Below the pieces are notes generated by a model. The model was not told the origin of the DNA. It worked only from the letters and a program-made list of their open reading frames with translations, and made no database searches. A stretch of DNA of 64,000 nt, taken from positions 6,431,828 to 6,495,827 of the forward strand of contig NZ_CP114901.1 in the NCBI RefSeq assembly GCF_027497175.1. Direction: 5' to 3'. Positions within the stretch are counted from its first letter, which is position 1, and each line of letters begins with the position of its first letter. The position numbers were made by a program, and so were the translations under genes. The DNA comes from Verrucosispora sp. WMMD573 (lineage in GTDB: Bacteria > Actinomycetota > Actinomycetes > Mycobacteriales > Micromonosporaceae). Shown one piece after another: positions 38,148 through 47,496 of the stretch.

Positions 38148-40661
38148 TCACGCGCTCGTGGCGGCTACCGCCGTGCGCGCCACCAGGGCGCGGCGCAGGT
38201 CGTCGTCGGCGTCGGTGACCACCCGACGCAGCCCCGGCGTGAGGTCCTCGCGGGCCAGCAACGCCGCGGCCGCCTCCCGGGTGGGCTGGGACACCGCGTG
38301 GCGGGGGTAGGCAAGCTTGGCGACCTCATCAGCCACCCAGGGCGTACGCAGCCGCGCGGCGGCCGGCATGTCGGCGAAGTAGCTGGCCACGTAGGTGCTG
38401 GTCAGGTCGGCCTGCTCGGGCTGCCAGAAGCCCTCCGCCGTCGCCTCGACCAGCCGATTCGACAGTTCCGTGTTCGACACGATGATCTTCCATGCGGCCT
38501 GCTTGGCAGCGGGATCGGGCAGGGCGGCCCGGCACCGGGCGGCCCGCTCGGCACCGGTGGCGCTCGGGTCGGCTGCCGCCTCGGCCTCGATCTCGGCCAC
38601 ACCGGCGGCACCGAGCACCACCAACCGGCCGAGCAGCGCCCACCGCAGTTCGGTGTCCACGGCCAACCCGGTGGGCACGGCCCGGCCGGCCAGCCATCCG
38701 GTGAGCAGCTCGGCATCGGTGCTCGCGGCGATCAGCCCCCGGGCGGCGGCCAGTTGCAACGACTCTCCCGGGGTGGCGCCGTCGAGCAACCGCCGGCAGG
38801 ACTCCGCGACCCGGGCCAGAGCGGACCGTCGGGCCAGCGGATCGAGATAGCGGTCGATAAGCCTGCGACTCATCGTCAGCACGTCCTCGACGATGATCAC
38901 TTCTGTCTCGGTGGGCAGTGCCGCGACGATCAGGTCGACCAGACCGGTGACCGGCCGTTCCCCGTCGGTCGCCGCGTCCAGCGCCTCACCCCACAGCAGG
39001 GCCCGGGCCAGCGGGTCGTGCAGACGGGGCAGCAGCAGCGGCACCGCATCGGCCGACGCGGGGTCGAGGCGGATCTTGGCGAAGGTCAGGTCGCCGTCGT
39101 TGGGCAGCAGAACCGCAGCCGCCGGCTCCCCGGCCAACCCGACGAGCCGGGTACGGCCGTCGTCGCTCTTCGGTTCGAGGTCGACCTCGAACCGCTCGGC
39201 GGTGCCATCCACGGCGTACCGGCCCACGCCGATGCGGTGTGGGCGCAGCACCGGGTGCGTCGACGGCGCGGTCTGGGCGATCACGACCTCGTCGTACCGG
39301 CCGTCGGCGTCCAGCGCCACCTCGGCCCGCAGCGTGTTGACCTGCGCGGTCCGCAGCCAGGACTCCGCCCAGTCGGTCAGTTCCCGCCCACTGCTGGCGG
39401 CCAGGCTATCGAGCAGGTCGGCGAGGGTGGCGTTGCCAAAGCGGTGCCGGCTGAAATGATCGTTGAGGCCGGCCAGGAACGCCTCGTCACCGAGCCACGC
39501 CACCAGCTGCCGCAGCACACTGGCCCCCTTGGCGTACGAGATGCCGTCGAAGTTGAGCAGCCCCTCGGCGGCGTCGATGACCCGCTCGGGTGCCACCGGA
39601 TGGGTGGAGGGGCGCTGGTCGGCGGCGTATCCCCACGCCTTGCGGCGCAACGCGAAAGTCGTCCAGGCCCGGTCGAACCGGGTCGCCTCGGCGGTGACCC
39701 GGGTGCCCAGATATTCCGCGAACGATTCGTTCAGCCACAGATCGTCCCACCAACGCATGGTGACCAGGTCGCCGAACCACATGTGCGCCATCTCGTGGGC
39801 GATCGTGGTGGCGCGCAGCTCGCGCTCGCTGTCGGTGACCGCCGAGCGGAACACGTAGTCGTCGCGGAAGGTGACCAGGCCCGGATTCTCCATGGCACCG
39901 GCGTTGAACTCGGGCACGAACGCCTGGTCGTACTTGCCGAACGGGTAGCGCTCGTCGAACAGCTGGTGGAACCGGTCGAGGCACTGCTTCGTGACGGTGA
40001 AGATCTCCGCCGCGTCGGCGTCGAGGTGCTCGGCGAGCGAACGCCGGCAGTACACACCCAGCGGAATCCCGTCGTGGGTGTCCCGGCGTACGTGCCAGGG
40101 GCCGGCGATCAGAGTGAAGAAGTACGTCGCGATCGGCAGGGTGGGAGCGAACTCCCAGCGACCCGGCCCCGGGTTGGCCGCGAGTTCCGCGTTGGCCGCC
40201 ACTGTCCAGTGCTCCGGCGCGCTCACCGACAACGTGACCGGCGCCTTCAGGTCCGGCTGGTCGAAGGCGGCGAAGACCCGCTGCACATCGTCCAGGAACG
40301 ACATGACGTACAGGTAGGTCTCACCGTCGGCGGGGTCGACGAAGCGGTGCATCCCCTCGCCGGTGTTCGTGTACGCCATCTCGCTTTCGACGGTCAGCGT
40401 GTTCTGCGTCGCCAGGCCGGTCAGCGGCAGGCGGTTGTCGTCAAGCGTCGCGGGATCGAGATCGGTGTCGTTGAGGCGTACCGCCAGCAGTTTCGCCGGC
40501 TTGACCTCGGCGAAGGTGTCGGGGCCGGTGGCCCGGAACCGGATCGTGACGTGCGATCGGAAGCGTTCACCGCCCCCGGTGAGGTCGAGATCCACCTGGT
40601 AGGACTCGACGGTGATCGACGCGCCACGCGCGGTCGCCTCTGCACGGCTCAGGCTCGGCAT
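38148..40661 (-). CDS. pepN: Aminopeptidase N (M1 family)
   Basis: 837 residues from MPSLSRAEATARGASI; the frame extends 14 residues further to 40703. GAMENPGLVTFRD is the GxMEN exopeptidase motif and HEMAHMWFGD the zinc site, followed 18 residues later by the Glu in NESFAEYLG. The C-terminal helical ERAP1-like domain completes the roughly 850-residue actinobacterial form. Cytosolic; removes N-terminal residues from peptides. Divergent from the DUF397 gene. Confidence 0.95.
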   Translation of the reverse strand: MPSLSRAEATARGASITVESYQVDLDLTGGGERFRSHVTIRFRATGPDTFAEVKPAKLLAVRLNDTDLDPATLDDNRLPLTGLATQNTLTVESEMAYTNTGEGMHRFVDPADGETYLYVMSFLDDVQRVFAAFDQPDLKAPVTLSVSAPEHWTVAANAELAANPGPGRWEFAPTLPIATYFFTLIAGPWHVRRDTHDGIPLGVYCRRSLAEHLDADAAEIFTVTKQCLDRFHQLFDERYPFGKYDQAFVPEFNAGAMENPGLVTFRDDYVFRSAVTDSERELRATTIAHEMAHMWFGDLVTMRWWDDLWLNESFAEYLGTRVTAEATRFDRAWTTFALRRKAWGYAADQRPSTHPVAPERVIDAAEGLLNFDGISYAKGASVLRQLVAWLGDEAFLAGLNDHFSRHRFGNATLADLLDSLAASSGRELTDWAESWLRTAQVNTLRAEVALDADGRYDEVVIAQTAPSTHPVLRPHRIGVGRYAVDGTAERFEVDLEPKSDDGRTRLVGLAGEPAAAVLLPNDGDLTFAKIRLDPASADAVPLLLPRLHDPLARALLWGEALDAATDGERPVTGLVDLIVAALPTETEVIIVEDVLTMSRRLIDRYLDPLARRSALARVAESCRRLLDGATPGESLQLAAARGLIAASTDAELLTGWLAGRAVPTGLAVDTELRWALLGRLVVLGAAGVAEIEAEAAADPSATGAERAARCRAALPDPAAKQAAWKIIVSNTELSNRLVEATAEGFWQPEQADLTSTYVASYFADMPAAARLRTPWVADEVAKLAYPRHAVSQPTREAAAALLAREDLTPGLRRVVTDADDDLRRALVARTAVAATSA

Positions 40662-40729
40662 CCGCTTATCCTGCCCGATGAGGGAACGAACCGGCTTCCC
40701 CATTTCCCCTGGTACTGGAGGACGGGACC

Positions 40730-40948
40730 ATGACAGCGCACCCCAAGGGTGACTTCGACCTCTCCCGGGCGGTCTGGCAACGGGCCGAGGGCGACACCTC
40801 GGAGGCCGCAGTGGAGGTCGCCTTCGTCGACGATCTCATCGGCATGCGCAACTCCGCCGAGCCGGACGGCCCGGTGCTGGTGTTCACCCAGGCCGAGTGG
40901 GACGCCTTCGTCGCGGGTGCCCAGGACGGCGAGTTCGATCTGGACTGA
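40730..40948 (+). CDS. DUF397 protein
   Basis: 72 residues with GGAGG upstream of ATG 40730. FDLSRAVWQRAEGDTSEAAVEVAF, taken as separate pieces DLSRAVWQ and VEVAFVDDLIGMRNS, plus VLVFTQAEWDAF and a GEFDL end, matches DUF397. These proteins normally sit beside an XRE-family regulator and act like antitoxin or anti-sigma partners (BldB-like pairs in Streptomyces). No such regulator is adjacent here. Confidence 0.88.
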   Translation: MTAHPKGDFDLSRAVWQRAEGDTSEAAVEVAFVDDLIGMRNSAEPDGPVLVFTQAEWDAFVAGAQDGEFDLD

Positions 40949-41019
40949 GCGGGATGCGGTGCCCCGGAGACGTTCACGGGACGCCGCCGGCACCGACGAT
41001 GACCGGCGGCGTCCCCGAC

Positions 41020-41397
41020 CTAGTCACCGTCGCCCCAGCCGAGGCCACCCGGACCGGGCGCGTGATGAAAACCGGCGTGGCCGGCGACATCGACACACCG
41101 TTCGGCGTCCGGCCCGAGGGCACCACAGAACAGCCGCTCCGCACGGTGCCAGGCATCGGCCGGCGACAACGCGCACGCACCGATCGCCAGCTCGGGCCGG
41201 AGCACGCTCAACGCCTCGGCGTACCCGACGGCCACCTCACGGGCGGTGACGAGATCGGCAGCGGTGAAGCCGAGATGCACGGTGAAGTGGCGGTCGGGCC
41301 GGGCCTGGCGGCGTGGCGGCCCCACCAGCGGTGGTCGGTCCCTGCCGGCCGCCCCGGCTGGCCACCGTCGCCAGTACGCCGCACGGTTGTTTCGCAT
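41020..41397 (-). CDS. Hypothetical protein
   Basis: 125 residues from ATG 41397 with GGGGAGG a few bases upstream. A basic N-terminus (MRNNRAAYWRRWPAG) leads to DRHFTVHLGFTAADLVTARE and a His/Gly-rich tail (AGHAGFHHAPGPGG) that could bind metal. It contains Cys pairs near ERLFCGALGPDAERCVD. No family recognised. It lies between the DUF397 gene and the P450 gene, convergent with the former. Confidence 0.55.
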   Translation of the reverse strand: MRNNRAAYWRRWPAGAAGRDRPPLVGPPRRQARPDRHFTVHLGFTAADLVTAREVAVGYAEALSVLRPELAIGACALSPADAWHRAERLFCGALGPDAERCVDVAGHAGFHHAPGPGGLGWGDGD

Positions 41398-41673
41398 CCA
41401 TCCTCCCCGTGGCCTGCCGAACCCCTGACCGACGACGCAACCAGCGACCCGGCCCGGCGGCCGGATCAACCGCCGGGGCAGGTCGACGACGCCGCCGTAT
41501 TCAGCTAACCAGGCTTCCCCGAGCCTGGGAGGGGCCAGCAGCTCCGCTACCGGACCGGCCCGGCCGCGCTGCCGCCCGTTGATGCGGTTGCGCCGCCCTG
41601 ACCTGGGTAGTCACCATCCGCGAGGATCGAGTGGCCGGTCGGCGACGGCCGCGCCCCGGCAGCAGGGGACCCG

Positions 41674-42921
41674 ATGGCGACCATTCCGACGGACCGCAGC
41701 CCGGACAGCACTCTGGCCTTCCTGCGGGCCGGCTACCGGTTCGTCAGTCAACGGTGCGAGCGGCACGGCACCGACATCTTCCAGACCCGCCTGCTGCTGG
41801 AGCCGACGATCTGTCTGCGCGGCCGGGCCGCCGCCGAACTCTTCTACGACGCCGACCGGTTCGTGCGGGCGGGCGCCATGCCGGGCCGGGGTCAACGGAC
41901 GCTGACCGGCCGGGGCGGCGTCCAGGGTCTCGACGGCGACGCCCACCACGACCGCAAGGCCATGTTCATGTCGCTGATGACGCCGACCGCAGTGCGGCGG
42001 CTCGGGCAACTCTTCGTCGACGAGTGGCAGGCCCGGCTGCCCGCCTGGGAACTGGCCGGGACGGTGACCCTGCACACCGAGGTCGCATCGATGCTGACCC
42101 GAGCGGTCTGCGCCTGGGCCGGGGTGCCACTGGCCGCCGGCGAGCTGGACCGGCGCACCGCCGACCTACAGGCCATGATCGACAGCGCCGCCGCGCTCGG
42201 TCCGAAGCACTGGCGTGGTCGGCTGGGCCGGCTGCGCGGCGAGCACTGGGCCGGCGATCTCGTCGAGCGGGTACGCGGCGGGTCGCTGTCCCCGCCCGAC
42301 GGCACCGCCCTGCGCGTGATCGCCGAGCACCGCGACGGCGCGGGGCATCGGCTGCCCCGCCGCGTCGCCGCGGTGGAACTGCTGAACGTGCTGCGCCCGA
42401 CCGTCGCGGTGACCCGGTTCGTGGTCTTCGCCGCGCTGGCCCTGCACGACCATCCCGCCTGGCGGCAACGGGTACGCGACGATGACGAGGCCGCCGGGAA
42501 GTTCGTGCAGGAGGTACGCCGCTACTACCCGTTCTTCCCGGTGACCGTGGCCCGGGTCCGGCGGGACTTCGACTGGCAGGGCTACCACTTCCCGCAGGGC
42601 CGCCGGGTGCTGCTGGATCTCTACGGCACCGATCATCACCCCGAGCTGTGGCCGGAGCCGGAGCGGTTCCGGCCGGAGCGTTTCGCCGGCTGGCCGGGTG
42701 ACCCGTTCACATTCATACCGCAGGGCGGCGGAGGTCATCTCACCGGACACCGCTGCGCCGGAGAGTGGATCACCATCGAGTTGATGAAGCGTGCGGTGGC
42801 GCTGCTGACCGAGGTCGTCCGCTACGACGTACCACCGCAGGATCTCGCGGTGGACCTGAGCCGGATGCCGGCACTGCCCGGCAGCGGCTTCGTGGTCAGC
42901 GCCGTGCGGCGCGTCCGCTGA
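41674..42921 (+). CDS. Cytochrome P450, CYP152-like fatty-acid peroxygenase
   Basis: 415 residues. Heme ligand Cys361 in GGGGHLTGHRCAGEW and ExxR at Glu280-Arg283 (EVRRYYPFFPVTVARVR). In place of the acid-alcohol pair of the I helix there is Arg241-Pro242 (NVLRPTVAVTRF). This Arg-Pro, the RYYPFFP stretch and the heme-loop sequence are traits of CYP152 (P450-BSbeta, SPalpha, OleTJE), which use H2O2 to hydroxylate or decarboxylate fatty acids without a redox partner. No ferredoxin or reductase is nearby. Subclass is inferred. Followed by a bidirectional hairpin. Confidence 0.9.
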   Translation: MATIPTDRSPDSTLAFLRAGYRFVSQRCERHGTDIFQTRLLLEPTICLRGRAAAELFYDADRFVRAGAMPGRGQRTLTGRGGVQGLDGDAHHDRKAMFMSLMTPTAVRRLGQLFVDEWQARLPAWELAGTVTLHTEVASMLTRAVCAWAGVPLAAGELDRRTADLQAMIDSAAALGPKHWRGRLGRLRGEHWAGDLVERVRGGSLSPPDGTALRVIAEHRDGAGHRLPRRVAAVELLNVLRPTVAVTRFVVFAALALHDHPAWRQRVRDDDEAAGKFVQEVRRYYPFFPVTVARVRRDFDWQGYHFPQGRRVLLDLYGTDHHPELWPEPERFRPERFAGWPGDPFTFIPQGGGGHLTGHRCAGEWITIELMKRAVALLTEVVRYDVPPQDLAVDLSRMPALPGSGFVVSAVRRVR

Positions 42922-42997
42922 GCCCGCCGGCCGCGGCCTGCCCGGGCTGACGCCGGGCGCGGCCGTTACCCCGGCAGAGACCGCGAGACGGGCGGAA

Positions 42998-43043
42998 GGC
43001 AAGGGCTCCTCCGATCGGGTACGCCCGAGGAGGAGCCCTTGCC
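42998..43043. terminator. Bidirectional terminator between P450 and DUF3618
   Basis: A perfect 15-bp outer stem (GGCAAGGGCTCCTCC and its complement) continues into an inner TCGGG/CCCGA stem with a TACG loop. It lies between convergent genes. Confidence 0.88.
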
Positions 43044-43114
43044 TACGTCACGCCGATGTCGCGTCCGGTGCGTACGACGGACCGGCGCGAGCAGCCGCTG
43101 GGTTCGTTGACCGG

Positions 43115-43765
43115 TCAGTGCCGTACCTGGTCCCGGGAGTGCTGCGCCCGGTGCTTCACGTCGTGGGCCGCGGACCGGGTGTCATCGGTCACCGCCTGCG
43201 CGGCGTCCTGCGCGCTGGCCTTCACCGACTCGGCTGCCTGCTGCGCCGGCTCGCGCAGTTCCTCCTTCACCTCGCTGGCCACCCGGCCCAGCGTCTCGGT
43301 CACCGCCGAGCCGTGCTCACCGGCCTTCTCCCGGGCCTGGGTGGCCAACCGCTGCTCACGCTGAGTCGGGGGAACGAGCGAGGACACGAGCATGCCGACG
43401 CCGAAGGCGATGAGGCCGGCGGCCAGCGGGTTCCCCTCGGACTTGCGCCTGATGACCTGCGGGGCGCGATGTGCCGCGTCGCCGACGGCCGAGGTGGCCG
43501 AATGCGCGGCGTCGCCCATCGCAGCGGCCGTCGCGGCGGCACGATCGCCGGCCGAGTGGGCACCCTGGCTGGTCTGATGGCCGAGGTCGGATGCGGTTCC
43601 CATTACCTTGTCCCTCACATTCTGCAGCGTGCTACGCACCCGCTGCTTACGGTCGTCGACGATGCGGCCCGGGCTGACCTTGTACGCCAGGGCGTCCACG
43701 TCGGAACTGAGGTTGTCGCGGGTGGCTTCGATCTCCCGGCGGATCTGGACGGGGTCGGTGCTCAT
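43115..43765 (-). CDS. DUF3618 protein
   Basis: 216 residues. It starts MSTDPVQIRREIEATRDNLS, the DUF3618 entry motif. Ala/His/Glu-rich amphipathic helices follow, with one transmembrane segment (PLAAGLIAFGVGMLVSSLV) near the middle and a long coiled C-terminal part with repeated EAAQ/VKASAQDAA patterns. Function unknown; such proteins occur with Phage_holin_3_6-type partners. Overlaps the preceding gene by 4 bases. Last gene of a three-gene operon. Confidence 0.88.
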   Translation of the reverse strand: MSTDPVQIRREIEATRDNLSSDVDALAYKVSPGRIVDDRKQRVRSTLQNVRDKVMGTASDLGHQTSQGAHSAGDRAAATAAAMGDAAHSATSAVGDAAHRAPQVIRRKSEGNPLAAGLIAFGVGMLVSSLVPPTQREQRLATQAREKAGEHGSAVTETLGRVASEVKEELREPAQQAAESVKASAQDAAQAVTDDTRSAAHDVKHRAQHSRDQVRH

Positions 43766-44217
43766 CGGGTCACTCCCTCCGGGTGTGGCTTGAGCGCGTC
43801 GGGGATGCGCTGCACGCTGTCGTTGGTCTGCTTGAGCCCACGGATGCGCTCCGCGTTCCGTCGGCCCATCGTGTAGAGAACTGCCGCGATCGCCGCCCAG
43901 ATGACGGCCACGATCAGTCCCGCCCAGCCGGCGTCCATCACGTTGGACAGGCCGCCCCAGAGGGCGAGGGAGAGGAACAGGGCGACCATGTACGCGCCGA
44001 AGCCGGCACCGCCGAATAGGCCAGCGGCCTTGCCCGCCTTCTTCCCCTCCTGCCGGATCTCGGCCTTCGCCAGCTCCACCTCCTGCCGCATCAGCGTCGA
44101 CAGGTCGCTGGTGACCTGGCGCATCAGCTCGCCGATGGAGCTATCCCGGACCTCGTCTGCGGAGGGCGGGTGATGGTTCCGGGCGTCCGCCGCGGAACTC
44201 TGCGTAGGCGTGGTCAT
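43762..44217 (-). CDS. Phage-holin-superfamily protein (holin_3_6 / DUF1469-like)
   Basis: 151 residues with GGGAGG eight bases upstream of the ATG. SIGELMRQVTSDLSTLMRQE followed by VELAKAEIRQEGKK is the family signature. Two transmembrane helices follow (YMVALFLSLALWGGL and GLIVAVIWAAIAAVLY). Despite the name these are chromosomal envelope proteins, not lysis proteins. It overlaps the DUF3618 gene. Confidence 0.88.
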   Translation of the reverse strand: MTTPTQSSAADARNHHPPSADEVRDSSIGELMRQVTSDLSTLMRQEVELAKAEIRQEGKKAGKAAGLFGGAGFGAYMVALFLSLALWGGLSNVMDAGWAGLIVAVIWAAIAAVLYTMGRRNAERIRGLKQTNDSVQRIPDALKPHPEGVTR

Positions 44218-44248
44218 GCCGTCGCCTCCCTTCGGATGACTCGGGTCC

Positions 44249-45007
44249 TCACCGGCGGCTAGTTCCGCTGGACGGCACGCCCGGCAGCGGATCGGTCCGG
44301 TCCACCGGGGGCAGCGGCGCGCCCGTTGCGGAGTGACCCTCGCCGATCGGCCGGACGTCGGCGGGCTGCGTACGCGGGTCGAGGCTTTCTCCGGCGGACA
44401 CTCCCGTCGGCCCGACGGGCGGCGGGGCCTGCGTCGGCAGGGCCACCGTCCGGTCGGGGTCGCCGTACGGGTCGTGCGTGGCGGTGTGGCCGGAACTGTC
44501 GTCGCCATTCGCGGAGAGGTTGCGGGTAAGCCGGCCAGCCACCGCTCCGAGCAGGGCCGCGCCGACCAGGAAGGTGCCGGGGTTGCGGCGCGCGTAGTCG
44601 CGTACCTCGGTGAGCAGGTCGCCGGGTTGGCGCTGCTCCAGCCAACCGGCGACACCGTGCACCCGGTCGGAGGCCTGCCGGGCGAGTTCGCTCACCGGGC
44701 CGGCCTGGCCACCGTTGTCGGCCATCGAACGCATCTCGTCGGCCAGCGAGCGAAGGCCACCGGCGGCGCGTCGCTGTTGCTCACCGGCTTGACCGGCGAG
44801 TTGTGTACGAGCCTCGCCGTACAGGTCGCGGGCTTGGCGGGCGGTCTCCCGGCCAACCTCCCGGCCCTGCTCGCGGGCAGTCTCGGCCACCGCTCCGCCG
44901 GCGTGAGCGGCATCCGAACCCACCTGGCGGGCCTGTTCACGGACGCCGCTGCCGTTCGGCGAATCGGGCTCGTGGGTCCTGGGGGTCGATGACAGGTCGT
45001 AGGTCAT
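44249..45007 (-). CDS. Apolipoprotein-like helical envelope protein, unknown
   Basis: 252 residues from MTYDLSSTPRTHEPDSPNGS with GGAAGG upstream. Residues 25-110 form Ala/Glu/Arg-rich helices with heptad-like repeats (AREQGREVGRETARQARDLY). A hydrophobic segment follows (NPGTFLVGAALLGAVAGRL), then a disordered Pro/Asp tail. First gene of the operon with the holin-like and DUF3618 genes, 31 bases ahead of the former. Probably an envelope-stress component, by analogy with similar actinobacterial clusters. Confidence 0.75.
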   Translation of the reverse strand: MTYDLSSTPRTHEPDSPNGSGVREQARQVGSDAAHAGGAVAETAREQGREVGRETARQARDLYGEARTQLAGQAGEQQRRAAGGLRSLADEMRSMADNGGQAGPVSELARQASDRVHGVAGWLEQRQPGDLLTEVRDYARRNPGTFLVGAALLGAVAGRLTRNLSANGDDSSGHTATHDPYGDPDRTVALPTQAPPPVGPTGVSAGESLDPRTQPADVRPIGEGHSATGAPLPPVDRTDPLPGVPSSGTSRR

Positions 45008-45168
45008 GATGTCCTTCCGCTGCGGGATCATCGCAGGTGTCGGGGGTACGGCGAACGATGTCGCCGCTGTCCCTGATTGACCTACCCCGCCATCGGCCGC
45101 CCATGCTCGATCGGAGAATTCCCTGCGGATCGGGCTCGACCGCCCGTTCGACCTCCCCTGAGCAGGGC

Positions 45169-45621
45169 TCAGGCCGGAACCGGCAGCCGCTTGGCGAGGC
45201 AGGGCCGATACGGTCCGCCACCGGGCTCACCGTCGCCGGGAAGCGACTCGTACCCGCAGGCCCGGAAGAACGCCACCGCCGCTGGCAGGTGCGGCCCGGT
45301 CTCCACCCGAACGAGAGAGTGCCCCCGCTGGTACGCCAACTCCTCCAGCGCGGCGACCAGTTGGCGGGCGACACCGCGACGCCGGTAGGCGGGACGCACG
45401 TACAGATGCTCCAACTCGCCGGTGTCGTCGTCGCGGACCCGGATCCCGCCGTACGCCACCGCCCGGCCGGCAAGCACGGCCGTCAGCCAGCAGGCGTCAC
45501 CGTGCGTACCGATGTCCCGCCCGGCGGCACCGCCCGCAAGCTCACGCAGCTCGCGCTGCTCGGCCGCGGCAAGCGCGGCGACCTCCGGATCCGCCAGCGG
45601 GCGGGACTGGATCAGCATCAC
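45169..45621 (-). CDS. GNAT-family N-acetyltransferase
   Basis: 150 residues. LEHLYVRPAYRRRGVARQLV is the acetyl-CoA pyrophosphate-binding motif A (R/QxxGxG/A). VETGPHLPAAVAFFRACGYE forms motif B. Substrate unknown. It lies 67 bases downstream of obgE in the same direction, where many actinobacteria have proBA instead. Confidence 0.9.
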   Translation of the reverse strand: MMLIQSRPLADPEVAALAAAEQRELRELAGGAAGRDIGTHGDACWLTAVLAGRAVAYGGIRVRDDDTGELEHLYVRPAYRRRGVARQLVAALEELAYQRGHSLVRVETGPHLPAAVAFFRACGYESLPGDGEPGGGPYRPCLAKRLPVPA

Positions 45622-45688
45622 TCCACGCTAGGGCGACGAAATTTCGCGAGGGTTTCCAGCAGTCGTCCCCATTTCGGAGCGCACCGAG

Positions 45689-47140
45689 CTATTCGGCGTC
45701 ATCTCCGTCAGCGGGCACCGGCTCGACCTCGTCGGCCGGTCGCTGCCGGCGTGCCTTACGGGCCGCCAGCCGCTCGGCGGCACTGACCCGGGTCGATTTC
45801 TCCTCCAGCCGGACGTCACGGCCCCGGGCGCCCGGGACGAACTCGGCGCCGGCGTAGAGGGTGGGCTGCCAGTCGAACTCCCGTTCGCCGATGCGAACCA
45901 GGTCACCTGGCTGGGCCCCCGCCTTGGCCAACTGCTCCTCGACGCCGAGACGCGCCAGCCGGTCGGCGAGGTAGCCGACCGCCTCGTCGTTGTCGAAGTT
46001 CGTCTGACGCACCCAACGCTGGGGACGGACACCGCGCACGGTGTACGAGCCGTCGTCCTCGGCCTCGATGGTGAAACCGGCGTCGTCGACCGCCTTCGGC
46101 CGGATCACGATCCGCGTCGGTTCGGCCGGTGGTGCCGCCGCTCGCGACTGCTCCACCAGTTCCGCCATCGCGTACGTGAGTTCCTTGAGCCCTTCCCTCG
46201 TGGCCGCGGAGACTTCGAAGACCCGCAGGCCACGCGCCGCCAGGTCGGGTCGGACGATCTCGGCGAGGTCGCGGCCGTCCGGCACGTCGACCTTGTTCAG
46301 CGCGACCAGGCGGGGCCGGTCGGCCAACCCGCCGTACTCGGCCAACTCCGCCTCGATGGTGTCGATGTCGGCCAACGGGTCGCGCCCCGGCTCCAGGGTG
46401 GCGGTGTCGATGACGTGCACCAGCACGGCGCAGCGCTCGACGTGCCGAAGGAACTCCAGCCCCAGACCCTTGCCGGTGGCCGCCCCGGGGATCAGCCCGG
46501 GCACGTCGGCGACGGTGAAGGTGTGGTTGTCGAGCCGAACCACGCCGAGGTTCGGTACCAGCGTGGTGAACGGATAGTCGGCGATCTTGGGTTTGGCTGC
46601 GGAGATCACCGAGATCAGCGACGACTTACCGGCCGACGGGAAGCCCACCAGACCGACGTCGGCCACGCTCTTCAGCTCCAGCACCACGTCCAGGTGCTCG
46701 CCGGGCTCGCCCAGCTCTGCGAAGCCGGGTGCCTTGCGGCGCGCGTTGGCCAGCGAGGCGTTGCCCCGGCCGCCACGCCCGCCCCGGGCCACCTCGAAGG
46801 TGGTGCCGGCGCCAACCATGTCGGCCAGCACGGTGCCGTCGCTGGTCTGTACCACCGTGCCGTCGGGCACCTTGAGCACCAGGTCGGCACCGTTGCCGCC
46901 GTCCCGGTTGGATCCCGCGCCGCCCCGCCCGTTCTCCGCCTTCACGTGCGGCCGGAAGTGAAAGTCGAGCAGCGTGTGCACCTGCGGGTCGACCACCAGG
47001 GAGACGCTGCCACCGTGCCCGCCGTTGCCCCCATCCGGGCCGCCGAACGGCTTGAACTTCTCCCGGTGGATCGAGACACAGCCGTGCCCGCCGTCGCCGG
47101 CCTGCAAATGCAGGACGACCCGGTCAACGAACGTCGTCAC
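45689..47140 (-). CDS. obgE: GTPase ObgE
   Basis: 483 residues. Ribosome-assembly and stringent-response GTPase. The Gly-rich Obg fold occupies 1-158 ([20 protein letters not shown]), G1 is GFPSAGKSS, and [14 protein letters not shown] is the switch. DVPGLIPGA and NKVD follow. The C-terminal OCT domain (360-430) contains [20 protein letters not shown]. Downstream of rplU-rpmA but separated from them by a terminator-like hairpin. Confidence 0.97.
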   Translation of the reverse strand: MTTFVDRVVLHLQAGDGGHGCVSIHREKFKPFGGPDGGNGGHGGSVSLVVDPQVHTLLDFHFRPHVKAENGRGGAGSNRDGGNGADLVLKVPDGTVVQTSDGTVLADMVGAGTTFEVARGGRGGRGNASLANARRKAPGFAELGEPGEHLDVVLELKSVADVGLVGFPSAGKSSLISVISAAKPKIADYPFTTLVPNLGVVRLDNHTFTVADVPGLIPGAATGKGLGLEFLRHVERCAVLVHVIDTATLEPGRDPLADIDTIEAELAEYGGLADRPRLVALNKVDVPDGRDLAEIVRPDLAARGLRVFEVSAATREGLKELTYAMAELVEQSRAAAPPAEPTRIVIRPKAVDDAGFTIEAEDDGSYTVRGVRPQRWVRQTNFDNDEAVGYLADRLARLGVEEQLAKAGAQPGDLVRIGEREFDWQPTLYAGAEFVPGARGRDVRLEEKSTRVSAAERLAARKARRQRPADEVEPVPADGDDAE

Positions 47141-47185
47141 GACGTAATCCTTCCAGCAGGGCTCGGCCCTGCGCGAGAAAAGGCG

Positions 47186-47219
47186 AAGCGGGCCGGGACA
47201 TCAGGTCCACGGCCCGCTT
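47186..47219 (-). terminator. Terminator between rpmA and obgE
   Basis: A 10-bp stem AAGCGGGCCG/CGGCCCGCTT with a 14-base loop. On the minus strand it begins 11 bases past the rpmA stop and runs into CGCCTTTTC, a short T-run, so it looks like a true intrinsic terminator or attenuator ahead of obgE. Confidence 0.8.
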
Positions 47220-47230
47220 ACGCCGGACAG

Positions 47231-47485
47231 CTACTGCTGCGGCACGATGCTGACGGTCTTGCGACCGCGCCTGGTGCCGAACTGGACCGCACCGGCGGCC
47301 AGCGCGAAGAGCGTGTCGTCTCCGCCACGGCCGACCAGGTCACCGGGGTGGAACTTGGTGCCACGCTGACGAATGAGGATCTCACCCGCGCTGACGACCT
47401 GACCACCGAAGCGCTTCACGCCGAGTCGCTGGGCCGCGGAGTCACGACCGTTACGCGAGCTGGACGCACCCTTTTTGTGAGCCAT
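47231..47485 (-). CDS. rpmA: 50S ribosomal protein L27
   Basis: 84 residues. [20 protein letters not shown] at the N-terminus, followed by [21 protein letters not shown]27 reaches the peptidyl-transferase centre. No N-terminal cleavage extension as in firmicutes. It follows rplU by 11 bases. Confidence 0.98.
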   Translation of the reverse strand: MAHKKGASSSRNGRDSAAQRLGVKRFGGQVVSAGEILIRQRGTKFHPGDLVGRGGDDTLFALAAGAVQFGTRRGRKTVSIVPQQ

Positions 47486-47496
47486 TGGAGGACGAC

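Noticed and set aside
38091..40733. 880-codon plus-strand open frame opposite pepN
   Set aside because: Antisense of pepN, which has intact zinc and GAMEN motifs.
43762..44217. Prophage remnant suggested by the holin-like name
   Set aside because: No other phage genes are near, and the family is a chromosomal envelope protein in actinobacteria.
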